A stretch of 61,894 nt of DNA from RGIG9151 sp963635575 (lineage in GTDB: Bacteria; Bacillota; Clostridia; TANB77; RGIG9151), in NCBI GenBank assembly GCA_963635575.1, contig CAVHFU010000004.1, forward strand, positions 1 through 61,894, given 5' to 3'. Positions 7,867-16,925 of this stretch are shown here, piece by piece. Each line of letters begins with the position of its first letter. The first letter of the stretch is position 1. A model generated the notes under the pieces. That model was not told the origin of the DNA, ran no database searches, and worked only from the letters and a program-made list of their open reading frames with translations. A program made the translations under genes and the position numbers.

Positions 7867-7967
7867 ATTTTTACTTTCCTAAGAAATAAAAAAATATACA
7901 TTAAAGTTTCTGTATAACATTTATTTTGCCACATATAATGAAATTAGCGTTATATGGAGGCGGATAT

Positions 7968-8294
7968 ATGTTAAATTATGAGATTATAGGAAAGAAGATA
8001 AAGTATTTAAGAATAGAAAAAGGCATGAATCAAAAAGCGTTCGCTGAGAAGTTAGGTGTTTCAATTGGATTTGTGAGCCAAGTCGAGTCAGGAGATAAAT
8101 GTTTTAATTTAAAAAGACTAGAAGAAGTATCTAAGGTGCTTGGGAAGCCTGTTGCTTATTTTATTGAAGGAGCGAATTTAGATGATGTAAAAGCAATGGA
8201 AGAGGAGATACAATTTTTGCTTAGAAGAATTTCTCCGGACAAGTTAGAAATGGTAAGTAAAATGTTAGAAGCTATTATTAATGAAGTTGAATAA
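7968..8294 (+). CDS. XRE/Cro-type transcriptional regulator
   Basis: 108 residues. An HTH_3 domain occupies residues 6-65 (IGKKIKYLRIEKGMNQKAFA...SIGFVSQVESGD), followed by a helical tail that probably dimerises. The ATG with ggagg 7 nt upstream was chosen; an in-frame ATG 42 nt earlier has no ribosome binding site. It is transcribed alone, ends in a terminator, and has two matching palindromes in its upstream region, which suggests autoregulation. Its targets outside this gene are unknown. Confidence 0.85.
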   Translation: MLNYEIIGKKIKYLRIEKGMNQKAFAEKLGVSIGFVSQVESGDKCFNLKRLEEVSKVLGKPVAYFIEGANLDDVKAMEEEIQFLLRRISPDKLEMVSKMLEAIINEVE

Positions 8295-8304
8295 GAGTAA
8301 AACT

Positions 8305-8358
8305 AAGCGGTCAAGACCGTTTCCGATGATTTGTCGGGAATGATTTTGGCCGCTTTTT
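8305..8358 (+). terminator. Intrinsic terminator with inner hairpin
   Basis: Outer stem aagcggtcaa / ttggccgctt encloses a smaller hairpin (ttccga...tcgggaa) and is followed by TTTTT; it separates the XRE gene from the convergent sipL-like gene. Confidence 0.75.
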
Positions 8359-8374
8359 GCAGTCCTGGATTAAA

Positions 8375-9892
8375 TTACACAATTACTAATGCTTTACCTA
8401 CGTCAAGCACATCAGGATTTTGCAAGTTATTTATTTTTGCTAAATTTTCTACGGTTGTGTAGAACTTTTTTGCGATTTTCCATAATGTATCGCCCGATTT
8501 TACGAAGTAAATTGTTATGCCTGTATTTATAATTGGAGCTTCTTCCATTTCGATTATATCGCGGAGTAAGGAGAGGCTATTTGATGAGTTTTTATAACCT
8601 GAAACTGTCATCGATATTTTTACATCGTATTTGTCCCCTCCGGCAGGTGTAACTTCAATGTTACTTATTGATACATTTTCTAAAATATCTATGTCACTAG
8701 ATAATACATGCTCTAATGGTATATCTAGGGAAACACTATTTTTTTTCCCGGTTGAAGGTACTGAATATAATATTGTTACATCTATTATTCCTTTTAGCAT
8801 ATTGTTGTCGTTTTCTTTTTCTAATGTTACATTTTTCAATCTAGCAAAAGGAACAAGAATTTTAACTTCGCTGTCTTCCGGTATCGATATTGAGTCACGA
8901 AGTGTCACATCCTCTGTTTGAATAGCTCCGTTTGTTTCATAATAAATTTCATCTTTTTGAGGAAGTAGTTTTTTTGTTGTGTCATATACATCCTCTATTA
9001 CGGTTATTTCATTATTTTGGAATACCTTTGCACTGGTTGCTATCTCTGCATCTATCTCGATAACTCTCATAAGCTCATCTGAGTCAGGTAGAATTTTTAG
9101 TGCAACATTTTTTATTGCATTGATTATTTTTGCCACATCATTTTCATTGATGTCGCGTATGTCTATGAATGTTGAAAAAGGTATAGTGGTTTCAAACGTG
9201 AATATTTCGTTTGAATTATCAGCGGTATAATAGATTTTTATATGGAAATCTGCTTTTACAATTATCTTCCCTTCTGATATAACTAAATCTTCATTTTCCA
9301 TAATACATTCGTATTTTACTATGTCTTTTATATCCGGTGAGTCCGTTCCTAACATTGCAGTATCTTTTAGAGTGGAATTATTTGATGTTTCGGCTAGAAA
9401 TGTTGAAACGGTTTGTGAAGATGTAAGGACTTTGGTTGTATCATTATTTCCTATAGATTCAATATAGTTTACTTTGTTTTGATTAGAGTATTTCAAATTT
9501 GCATTTAATTCTGCTGATACACTTAGTTTTCTGCCGTTTAGTATTAGAGAGGAAACTTTGACAGGGGATATAGTTAGATTTATACAGGATTCTGAGGTTA
9601 GGTCCTTTGCGGCAAATGTGTTTTTAAATGGTATTGATGTTGAAATGCGGATTATTTCACTTGGGCTGTCCGCCGAAACATAGAGGATATTAAACTCACA
9701 ATCTCCTGAAAATGTTATCTGTCCGGAGTTTACCGAGTAATCATTTATTACTGGTACGGTATCTACAAAAAGTACCGAATCGACATCCGGTTTTACGTCC
9801 GGAATTATGACGTCTCCTTCGATAAAGAATGAGTCATTTACTTCCGGATAAGTTTGATTTAATGTAATTGAATTTTGAGTTAAATCTATCAT
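8375..9892 (-). CDS. sipL: SipL-like spore morphogenesis protein (DUF3794 repeats + LysM)
   Basis: 505 residues. Repeated DUF3794-type beta domains can be seen around residues 10-125, 180-290 and 315-420 (INDYSVNSGQITFSG and similar strands). A LysM domain closes the protein (~457-504, FVKSGDTLWKIAKKFY). In Clostridioides difficile the protein with this layout, SipL, binds the coat ATPase SpoIVA through its LysM domain and anchors the coat to the forespore. The role here is inferred from that architecture. It is a single gene with agatg/ggag upstream of its ATG, divergent from the beta-CASP gene. I saw no clear sporulation promoter. Confidence 0.85.
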   Translation of the reverse strand: MIDLTQNSITLNQTYPEVNDSFFIEGDVIIPDVKPDVDSVLFVDTVPVINDYSVNSGQITFSGDCEFNILYVSADSPSEIIRISTSIPFKNTFAAKDLTSESCINLTISPVKVSSLILNGRKLSVSAELNANLKYSNQNKVNYIESIGNNDTTKVLTSSQTVSTFLAETSNNSTLKDTAMLGTDSPDIKDIVKYECIMENEDLVISEGKIIVKADFHIKIYYTADNSNEIFTFETTIPFSTFIDIRDINENDVAKIINAIKNVALKILPDSDELMRVIEIDAEIATSAKVFQNNEITVIEDVYDTTKKLLPQKDEIYYETNGAIQTEDVTLRDSISIPEDSEVKILVPFARLKNVTLEKENDNNMLKGIIDVTILYSVPSTGKKNSVSLDIPLEHVLSSDIDILENVSISNIEVTPAGGDKYDVKISMTVSGYKNSSNSLSLLRDIIEMEEAPIINTGITIYFVKSGDTLWKIAKKFYTTVENLAKINNLQNPDVLDVGKALVIV

Positions 9893-10004
9893 AAGTCATC
9901 TCCATTCTGCCGATATTCGGCTTGTTTTTTCTAATGCAATTTATGACTTTACATCTTATTTTAGAACAAGTTATTGAAAAAAGAAAATATGGTGACGAAA
10001 AACG

Positions 10005-10033
10005 TTGACCATAATCGACTAACGTGATATAAT
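10005..10033 (+). promoter_or_regulatory. SigA-type promoter with extended -10 (beta-CASP gene)
   Basis: TTGACC-17 nt-TATAAT with TGA before the -10 box. The 13-mer aacgtgatataat recurs in the promoter of the minus-strand gene downstream. A hairpin (tagaaac/gtttcta) lies in the leader. Confidence 0.85.
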
Positions 10034-10112
10034 AAATAAGTTGATATCTGTATTTAATAGAAACATTTTTTTGTTTCTAAGTAATTCTTAATAAAATTAG
10101 GAGGAAATAACA

Positions 10113-11726
10113 ATGTTGAAGCCTTGGATTAAGGTTAGCTCTTTCGGAGGAGCCAACTCTGTTACCGGTTCTTGTCACATGATTACTGTGACAATAGATA
10201 AGTGGCAGTATCACTATTTAGTGGACTGTGGGATGTTCCAAGGGAGAATAGCACGGAAACAACCGGAGCTAAATTTTAACTTACGCCCATACGCTTGTGA
10301 CATCTCTGCGATTTTTGTGACGCATGCACACATTGATCATATTGGTAGGATTCCGGCTATGTATAAGTGGGGATATAGGAATCCCATTTACGCAACGGCA
10401 CCGGTTGTTGAACTTTCGGCGATTATGCTAGAGGACTCGGCGAAAATTCAACTAAAAGACTATTCAACGATGATTAAGAAGGAACTCTCCAAGAAGTACC
10501 GAGGAGAAGAGTATAAGGAAGTTGAGTTACTGTATGAACTTTCAGACGCAGTTGACGTAATGGCTCAATTTGTGCCTGTTGAAAGAGAAAAGGAAATAGA
10601 AGTGACCCCGTTTTTGACGGTTACGTTTTATGACGTTGGTCACGGATTAGGTTCTTCTGCCATTAAGCTAAGCTTTAATAATGGAGAGGAAACTTGCAAT
10701 CTACTTTTCTCCGGCGACTTAGGTAATCTTAGCAACCCGATACTTAAAACTCCGGAATATGGGTACCATTATGATATTGATGCCGTTTTTGTCGAAACTA
10801 CTTATGCGGGACGATTCCATGATTCTCAAGAAAAAAACTGGGGGATTGTTCGTAAGGAAATTGCGGAAACTATCTTAGCCGGTGGTAGAGTTATAGTACC
10901 AGCGTTTGCGGTTGGAAGAACCCAAGAGCTACTGTACCTTTTCTATGAAGACATGACCAAAAATGACGACTACGTTTCGGAGATTTTTAGGAAGACGAAA
11001 TTTTATGTGGATTCTATGCTAGCAGTAGCAGCAACAAGAGTTTTCATGAAATTTCCGGAAGAGTTCAACTCTAAAATTAGGGAAATGGCAGAAAACAACA
11101 AGAGTCCATTTTACTTCTCTAATCTAGAGTTGGTTGAACTTAAAGAAAGGAGTATAGAACTCCAAAACAGCAGAGAGCCATGCATCATTATTTCGGCAGC
11201 CGGAATGTGTGACGCGGGGCGCGTAATCTTTCACCTAAAAGAGGCTATTGAGAAGCCGAAGAACTTAGTAGTTCTTACGGGATACCAAAGCGAAGGAACT
11301 TTAGGTAGGAGGCTTATTAATGGCGAGAAAATAGTAAACATTGCTAAAAAGCAATGCCATGTGTGTGCCAAGATTACTTCTATCAATACTCTTTCGGGGC
11401 ATGCGGATCAAAATGGCATTATAAATTGGCTCAGAAGCATCGAACCAGGTTATGAATTGTTTTTAATTCATGGTGAACCAGAGGTTCAGCAAGAATTTAA
11501 AAGTTTTTTGGAAAAAGTTTGTGGGATTGATGTTGTACGTTGCTTCAAGAAAATTGATGAGGAACCACAAGTGGAAAGACGAAAGAAAGGAAAAAGCAAT
11601 GAGTTTGGCCGAAAGAAAGAAATACTACTGCTCGAAGAGCAGTTAGAGGATATTGAAGACTTAGGTTGCGAAGGCTTAAGGAATAAGATTTCTAAAGAGA
11701 TGAAGGAGGTTAAACATAGACACTAA
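10113..11726 (+). CDS. Beta-CASP metallo-beta-lactamase-fold RNA nuclease (CPSF-like)
   Basis: 537 residues. The MBL metal motif HAHIDH (71-76) is intact, with later GDLGN and SGHADQ and the beta-CASP features VPAFAVGRTQE and IISAAGMCDAGR. Proteins of this type process or degrade RNA in the cytosol; the closest bacterial relatives are YsiA/RNase J-distant MBL exoribonucleases, though not RNase J itself. The C-terminus has a basic/acidic tail (residues ~495-537) typical of none of the core domains. It is a single-gene unit with strong promoter and terminator, and its codon use is richer in C/G than flanking genes, hinting at different ancestry. Confidence 0.85.
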   Translation: MLKPWIKVSSFGGANSVTGSCHMITVTIDKWQYHYLVDCGMFQGRIARKQPELNFNLRPYACDISAIFVTHAHIDHIGRIPAMYKWGYRNPIYATAPVVELSAIMLEDSAKIQLKDYSTMIKKELSKKYRGEEYKEVELLYELSDAVDVMAQFVPVEREKEIEVTPFLTVTFYDVGHGLGSSAIKLSFNNGEETCNLLFSGDLGNLSNPILKTPEYGYHYDIDAVFVETTYAGRFHDSQEKNWGIVRKEIAETILAGGRVIVPAFAVGRTQELLYLFYEDMTKNDDYVSEIFRKTKFYVDSMLAVAATRVFMKFPEEFNSKIREMAENNKSPFYFSNLELVELKERSIELQNSREPCIIISAAGMCDAGRVIFHLKEAIEKPKNLVVLTGYQSEGTLGRRLINGEKIVNIAKKQCHVCAKITSINTLSGHADQNGIINWLRSIEPGYELFLIHGEPEVQQEFKSFLEKVCGIDVVRCFKKIDEEPQVERRKKGKSNEFGRKKEILLLEEQLEDIEDLGCEGLRNKISKEMKEVKHRH

Positions 11727-11765
11727 AAAAATCTCCACCCTATACGTTGGGTGGAGATTTTTTTT
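11724..11765. terminator. Bidirectional terminator
   Basis: aaaaaaatctccaccc-tatacgtt-gggtggagatttttt: a perfect stem with A tract and T tract, serving both the beta-CASP gene and the convergent small gene. Confidence 0.92.
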
Positions 11766-12012
11766 AGTTGTTTTTTTTGTGCTGCAACTCCATGCGAAGT
11801 TCTGCCATTTTGTAAATCCCATATTTTTTATTTGCGTATGTTTTGACTTCCTCTACACTCAGGCCATTACAGAACCCCAAAACGATTTGCTGCATTTGAT
11901 CCCAAGTAAAATCGGGATCAGCATACAGCTCGAGTTGCTCATCTGTCAGTCCCATTTCCTTTCCAAATCTGATTTGGATCTCTTGTCTTTCATTGTACTT
12001 CTTTTCTTCCAT
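11764..12012 (-). CDS. Small protein with two QM/YA repeat units, function unknown
   Basis: 82 residues, soluble and acidic. Two copies of a ~35-residue unit are visible: IRFGKEMGLTDEQLELYADP...WDQMQQI, then LGFCNGLSVEEVKTYANKKY...YKMAEL. Similar GLS-x-EQV-x-x-YA-x-x-F units occur in many Clostridia proteins of unknown function; this is from memory and was not searched. The ATG with ggagg 5 nt upstream was chosen over one 12 nt earlier that has no ribosome binding site. It is a single gene with a consensus promoter, sharing the codon style and -10 context of its neighbour at 10.1 kb. Confidence 0.7.
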   Translation of the reverse strand: MEEKKYNERQEIQIRFGKEMGLTDEQLELYADPDFTWDQMQQIVLGFCNGLSVEEVKTYANKKYGIYKMAELRMELQHKKNN

Positions 12013-12089
12013 AACTTCCTCCATAAGTAGATTTTGGAATTTTCTTTTGCCAATTAGGTAAAAGGGAATATAAGCACGTCAGTTAACAT

Positions 12090-12119
12090 ATTATATCACG
12101 TTTTTGTAATTATTGTCAA
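12090..12119 (-). promoter_or_regulatory. SigA-type promoter of the small QM-repeat gene
   Basis: On the minus strand TTGACA-18 nt-TATAAT with the same aacgtga context before the -10 box as the promoter at 10.0 kb. Confidence 0.8.
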
Positions 12120-12223
12120 CTTTCTTCGCTAAATCAAAAAAATCGCAAATTAAAATTATTATTTATTTAATCTTTATCTTTGTGTATAAATATGATAGAG
12201 TGTGTAGTGGAGGAGATGATTAA

Positions 12224-15200
12224 ATGAGTAATAATTTTTTTACCCAAAAGAACCTGATAATTATAGGTGTCGTGGTTTTTTGCATAATTTTAATTGGTAG
12301 CATTTTCTCAGTAATATACGTTAAAAATAACATAATAGATAATTTAAATTTTGAAGTGGTAGCTGAAAAATCTACTGATTTTGGAATTGAAACCGAAAAT
12401 AATTTTATAATCACTTCAGAAAAGAATTATTCTGCAAGAACTTTGAAAAAAGTTATTGCATTAAACCCTAGTATTGATTTTAGCTTGGACAAGGTAGATA
12501 GTAATACTTACGTACTTACTCCGAGTGATAAATTAAAAGATGATTCAATTTATAATGTTTACATATCTATTGACGGTGAAAAGATAGATAAATCATGGGC
12601 ATTCCAAACCAAAGCGGATTTTAAGGTAGTATCTACATTACCTACATCTAATGTTAGCAATGTAAACAAAAATACTGCGATAGTGATGAATTTTTCCAAA
12701 CCAATTACAAATATAGATGGCTTTTTTGAGATATCTCCTAAAGTTAGTGGAAATTTTGAATATAGAGAAAAAAATGTGGTTTTTAAACCCGAATCGTTAG
12801 ATTTAGATACCATTTATGAGGTGACATTAAAAAAAGGCCTAAAAAATGTGTATGGGGAAGAACTTTTGGAGGACTATACTTTTTCTTTTAGAACGGAATA
12901 TAATAATTATAATTATTTTGCGTTCGTAGATGGCTATGAAAGCACATTTAGGGCCGATGAAATACCGGATATAAAAATTTCTAGTAGTGAAAAATATCAT
13001 TATTCCGAATTTGACATTAATCTCTATAAATTAAATAATTTGCAGGAATATGTTAATTTCCTTGAAATACATCATAATGAAGTAAATTCTGAAATTGGAG
13101 AAGATACTGACCACATATTTGATATGTCTAAATATTCGGTGGCATATAGCTTTAAAGGTAAGGTAGAAGAATATCCTAATTCGTGGATAGAGTATATAAA
13201 ATTCCCGGATACATTAGAAACTGGATGGTATATTGCAGATGCTAGGGCTACGGCATGGGATTTCCATTTTCAAAAGGCAATTCAAATTAGCGACGTTTCG
13301 GTTTATACTTATGGCTTAAACGGTGAAGTTAAGATATGGTGTAATGATACAGATACGGGGACGCCACTATCCGGTGCAACTGTTCAAGTGGGCGATTTAG
13401 CAGCTATCACGAATAAAGATGGTATTGCATCATTCAGCTTAACAGATTCTAACAAGCAAAGAATTCTTATCACGACCAAAGAAGGAAAAGAATTTGGAGA
13501 ATATATGTCTTTAGTTGACAAAGACGAAAGTGACTTAGTAGACGACTACTATACATATCTATATACAGATAGAGAAAGATATTTCCCTACTGATACAATT
13601 AATTTTTGGGGTACTATAATTCCCAAAAAATCTACTATAAATATGCCTGAAAAAGTTACTGTTAAATTGGACGAAAAAGAAATTGAAGTTAAGGTAAATG
13701 AAAATGGTATGTTTTTCGGAAAATATGAAATTTCAAACCATACAAGCACATGGTTATATGTTAATTTAGAATTGAACGGAAAAGAAGATTATATAAAGGG
13801 AATTGAAATAGTGGATTATATTAAACCTGTGTATAAGATAACTTCTAATTTTGATAAAGAGTATTACAGGGGAACTGAACCTATTAATTTAAATGTTTAT
13901 GGAAAGTTTTATGATGGAACTTCTGCTGAAAATTTACAACTTAAAGTTTCGTATAATGGTAAAAAGAATAAAACAGTTACGCTAGATTCAAACGGAGAAG
14001 GAAAGGTAAGAATAGACTATAATTCCTCTACGAAAGATGGAGACTACGGCTATGCTTACGCAAATATAGAAGTGGCAGGAATTGATGAGTACGCTTCTAG
14101 CTATAATTCAGTTCCTTATTTTCCAACTGATTATAGCATTAGGACTGACTGGGACAGCCAAGATGAAAAGTTAAAATTAAAAACAAATAAATATAACTAT
14201 GATGCAATAGAAAATGGTGTATTAAATTATTATAAACTATATGAAGGAGAGTCATTTGATCAAAAGGTATATATTGATATTTATGAACTGGAAAGCGTAA
14301 AAACTAAAGTTGGTGAATCTTACAATGCGTATACAGGATTATTAGAGCCTAAATATAAATATGACCATGTTGAAAATATAATTTCAAATATAGAAGTAAA
14401 TATTGGGAAAGACAAAGAAGAGTTTTTAGATTTAGCTAGTATAGCAAGGAGAGACAATTGTACATATGAGGCACGTATTAGTTTTGTCCTTCCTGACGGA
14501 TATGCCGGGCAAAAAATTGTGCAATTATTTAAATATTCTAATTTCAATTCTAATTCTGATAATTACTATTTTAGACGTGATGATAACTACAAAGCATTAA
14601 AAATGGGCGAAAGCACAACACTAATGTTTACTGGAAAAGAACTTCCTCAAAATTTCAGAATGATTTATTTCGTTTCAACAGATAAGGTTAATACAATGGG
14701 AGTTACTACAAGTAATAGTGTAAAAGTAACTATGGCAAAGGATTTAGTACCTAATTGCTTAGTAAATGCTGCTGTGTTTGACGGAAAGAGGTTACAGGAA
14801 ATAGGCACGGAGTATTTAATGTATGACACTTCTGAAAAAGAATTGGATATTGAGATATTAACTGATAAAGATGTTTATAAACCTGGTGACACAGTACGGG
14901 TAAACATTCTGGTTAAAGATAGTACGGGTGCACCTGTAAAAACAGAAATGGTAGTTAGTGCAGTTAATGAGGCTACTTATGAAAATGAATATTATGATAC
15001 GCCTATTAGCCTTTTATATAAGGAAAGATATCATTATCCAAAAACTTTTATAAGTAATTATTATCAGAACTTTGAAGGTGGAGACGGCGGTGGAGGAGGT
15101 GAAGAAGCAAGAGAAAAATTCGTGGATGTTCTTTTGTTTAAGCCTATAACCACTAACGAGAATGGTAAGGCAACAGTAGAATTTACTACGTCAGATGACC

Positions 15201-16912
15201 TAACTTCTTGGAGAATAACCGCTGTTGCTGTTTCTAAAGATGTTAAAGGTGGCATAAAAACAAAAAATGTGTCTGCTTCTATCCCATTCTTTATAAATCA
15301 GGTTATTAATGAAAAGTATACAGTAAATGATGATGTAGTATTTAGTTTAAGAGCTGCTGGAAATGCAACAAAGCTTATAAGCAGTAACGTAAAATATGAA
15401 GCTAAAATAGAAGGTAAAGATAGTAAGGAACTAGTTTTACAACCTTCAAAGACAGCAATGTTTAACTTCGGAAAACTTCCTATTGGTAAGTATAAGGTTA
15501 GCGTTAAAGCAGAGAGTGGAGAGTATAGTGATGCGATAAATAAAGAAATTGAGGTTGTAGAATCTAATAGTGAATTATCTATTGTGAAGATTGTTGACAT
15601 CTCTGAGTTATCTAGCATTGAAGCGTTAAAATATCCGATTAAATTAATGTTCTTTGATAAAGATAATGGATTAGCTTATAAATCACTTAAGAAAGTAATT
15701 GAGCAGAGTAATGGTGGAACTAATGAGCAAATTTTTGCTAAAAATAGTGCATACGAGCTATTAAATGAGTTTTACGGAAAAGAAGTTTATAGTGTGGACT
15801 CTAAAGTGATATTACAAAATTATACTGGAGGAATTTCTAAATTTTCATACACATCGGAAGATCCGCTTATAACTGCAAATATTTGTATGATAAATGCTGA
15901 TAAGATAGATAATAAAAAGGCTATTGAATATTTTTATAGAATAGTAAATGCTTCTGACTCAATGCCGAATGATGTTACGGCATCATATATGGGATTAGCT
16001 GCATTAAAGCAGCCTGTTTTAAATGATATAAAATATTTATTAAATAGCGATAACGGATTAGAATTAATTGATAAAATAAACTTGATTTCAGCTTTAGCGT
16101 ACATTGGAGATTATGCTTCAGCACAGAAATATTACGAAAAAAGTATCGAAGGAATAATGACTGCGGACAAGGAATATAAATACATAGGAAGTGATTACGA
16201 AACGGCTGTCTATAAGGCTAATTCAAGATTACTTACAACTCTTGCATTAACAAATCATGTTGATTTTAAGAATGTATTAAATTATGTACTTGATAATTCT
16301 GCAGACGATTATATTTCAGCCCTAGACTTATTGGTAGCAATAAATAATTATATGCCGATTAAAGATACTAAGTCTTGGATGGAATATGAACTAAACGGAG
16401 AAACGATAAAAGTTAATTTTGCAGATAAGAGATTAGAAGTTTTGACTTTAGATGAAAATGAAATGAAAACTTTTAGCGTAAAACGTAGCAATGGCGATAT
16501 TGAAGTGATGGTTGAATATGTTGGAGGAGTTTCTGAAATTTCTAATATTTCCGATAAAGTTAAAATCAAGAAGACTGTAACTAGCGGAAAGCTTGGAGAT
16601 TACTCGGATGTAACTTTAGAAGTATTTGTATTAGATGATAAGGAGGAATATTACTTAATAACAGATTTTATCCCATTATCATCGCGTTATGCAAAAGCCG
16701 AAAGTTCATATAACGGCGGCTATTATTATATGGGGTATGAAAACCAAAAAATCAACTTTAATATTAATTCCAAAAAACATAAGAATTGGACAATAAAGTA
16801 TAAAATAAGAAATGTATTTTCAGGAGAATTCTTGATGGAGAGTGCATTTGCAACAGATTCAAACGGCATGATTGTCGGGAAATCAAATGATTTAAAATTT
16901 AATGTAGAGTAA
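12224..16912 (+). CDS. Membrane-anchored alpha-2-macroglobulin-like protein, thioester site apparently lost
   Basis: 1562 residues. One N-terminal transmembrane helix (11-33) anchors it outside the cell; there is no lipobox. Ig-like (Big_5-type) domains lie near 120-225. MG-type domains follow (YLYTDRERYFPTDTINFWG near 446). A Gly-rich linker (GGDGGGGGEEA, ~953-963) precedes the A2M core with TSDDLTSWRITAVAV (~985). Bacterial A2Ms usually carry a GCxEQ thioester that traps proteases. At the aligned place this protein has GGTNEQ (1164-1169), so Thr replaces Cys and no thioester can form. It may be structural or a non-covalent protease trap. A 13-nt gap links it to the Ca2+-ATPase gene. Confidence 0.82.
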   Translation: MSNNFFTQKNLIIIGVVVFCIILIGSIFSVIYVKNNIIDNLNFEVVAEKSTDFGIETENNFIITSEKNYSARTLKKVIALNPSIDFSLDKVDSNTYVLTPSDKLKDDSIYNVYISIDGEKIDKSWAFQTKADFKVVSTLPTSNVSNVNKNTAIVMNFSKPITNIDGFFEISPKVSGNFEYREKNVVFKPESLDLDTIYEVTLKKGLKNVYGEELLEDYTFSFRTEYNNYNYFAFVDGYESTFRADEIPDIKISSSEKYHYSEFDINLYKLNNLQEYVNFLEIHHNEVNSEIGEDTDHIFDMSKYSVAYSFKGKVEEYPNSWIEYIKFPDTLETGWYIADARATAWDFHFQKAIQISDVSVYTYGLNGEVKIWCNDTDTGTPLSGATVQVGDLAAITNKDGIASFSLTDSNKQRILITTKEGKEFGEYMSLVDKDESDLVDDYYTYLYTDRERYFPTDTINFWGTIIPKKSTINMPEKVTVKLDEKEIEVKVNENGMFFGKYEISNHTSTWLYVNLELNGKEDYIKGIEIVDYIKPVYKITSNFDKEYYRGTEPINLNVYGKFYDGTSAENLQLKVSYNGKKNKTVTLDSNGEGKVRIDYNSSTKDGDYGYAYANIEVAGIDEYASSYNSVPYFPTDYSIRTDWDSQDEKLKLKTNKYNYDAIENGVLNYYKLYEGESFDQKVYIDIYELESVKTKVGESYNAYTGLLEPKYKYDHVENIISNIEVNIGKDKEEFLDLASIARRDNCTYEARISFVLPDGYAGQKIVQLFKYSNFNSNSDNYYFRRDDNYKALKMGESTTLMFTGKELPQNFRMIYFVSTDKVNTMGVTTSNSVKVTMAKDLVPNCLVNAAVFDGKRLQEIGTEYLMYDTSEKELDIEILTDKDVYKPGDTVRVNILVKDSTGAPVKTEMVVSAVNEATYENEYYDTPISLLYKERYHYPKTFISNYYQNFEGGDGGGGGEEAREKFVDVLLFKPITTNENGKATVEFTTSDDLTSWRITAVAVSKDVKGGIKTKNVSASIPFFINQVINEKYTVNDDVVFSLRAAGNATKLISSNVKYEAKIEGKDSKELVLQPSKTAMFNFGKLPIGKYKVSVKAESGEYSDAINKEIEVVESNSELSIVKIVDISELSSIEALKYPIKLMFFDKDNGLAYKSLKKVIEQSNGGTNEQIFAKNSAYELLNEFYGKEVYSVDSKVILQNYTGGISKFSYTSEDPLITANICMINADKIDNKKAIEYFYRIVNASDSMPNDVTASYMGLAALKQPVLNDIKYLLNSDNGLELIDKINLISALAYIGDYASAQKYYEKSIEGIMTADKEYKYIGSDYETAVYKANSRLLTTLALTNHVDFKNVLNYVLDNSADDYISALDLLVAINNYMPIKDTKSWMEYELNGETIKVNFADKRLEVLTLDENEMKTFSVKRSNGDIEVMVEYVGGVSEISNISDKVKIKKTVTSGKLGDYSDVTLEVFVLDDKEEYYLITDFIPLSSRYAKAESSYNGGYYYMGYENQKINFNINSKKHKNWTIKYKIRNVFSGEFLMESAFATDSNGMIVGKSNDLKFNVE

Positions 16913-16925
16913 AGGAGAGACGTAA

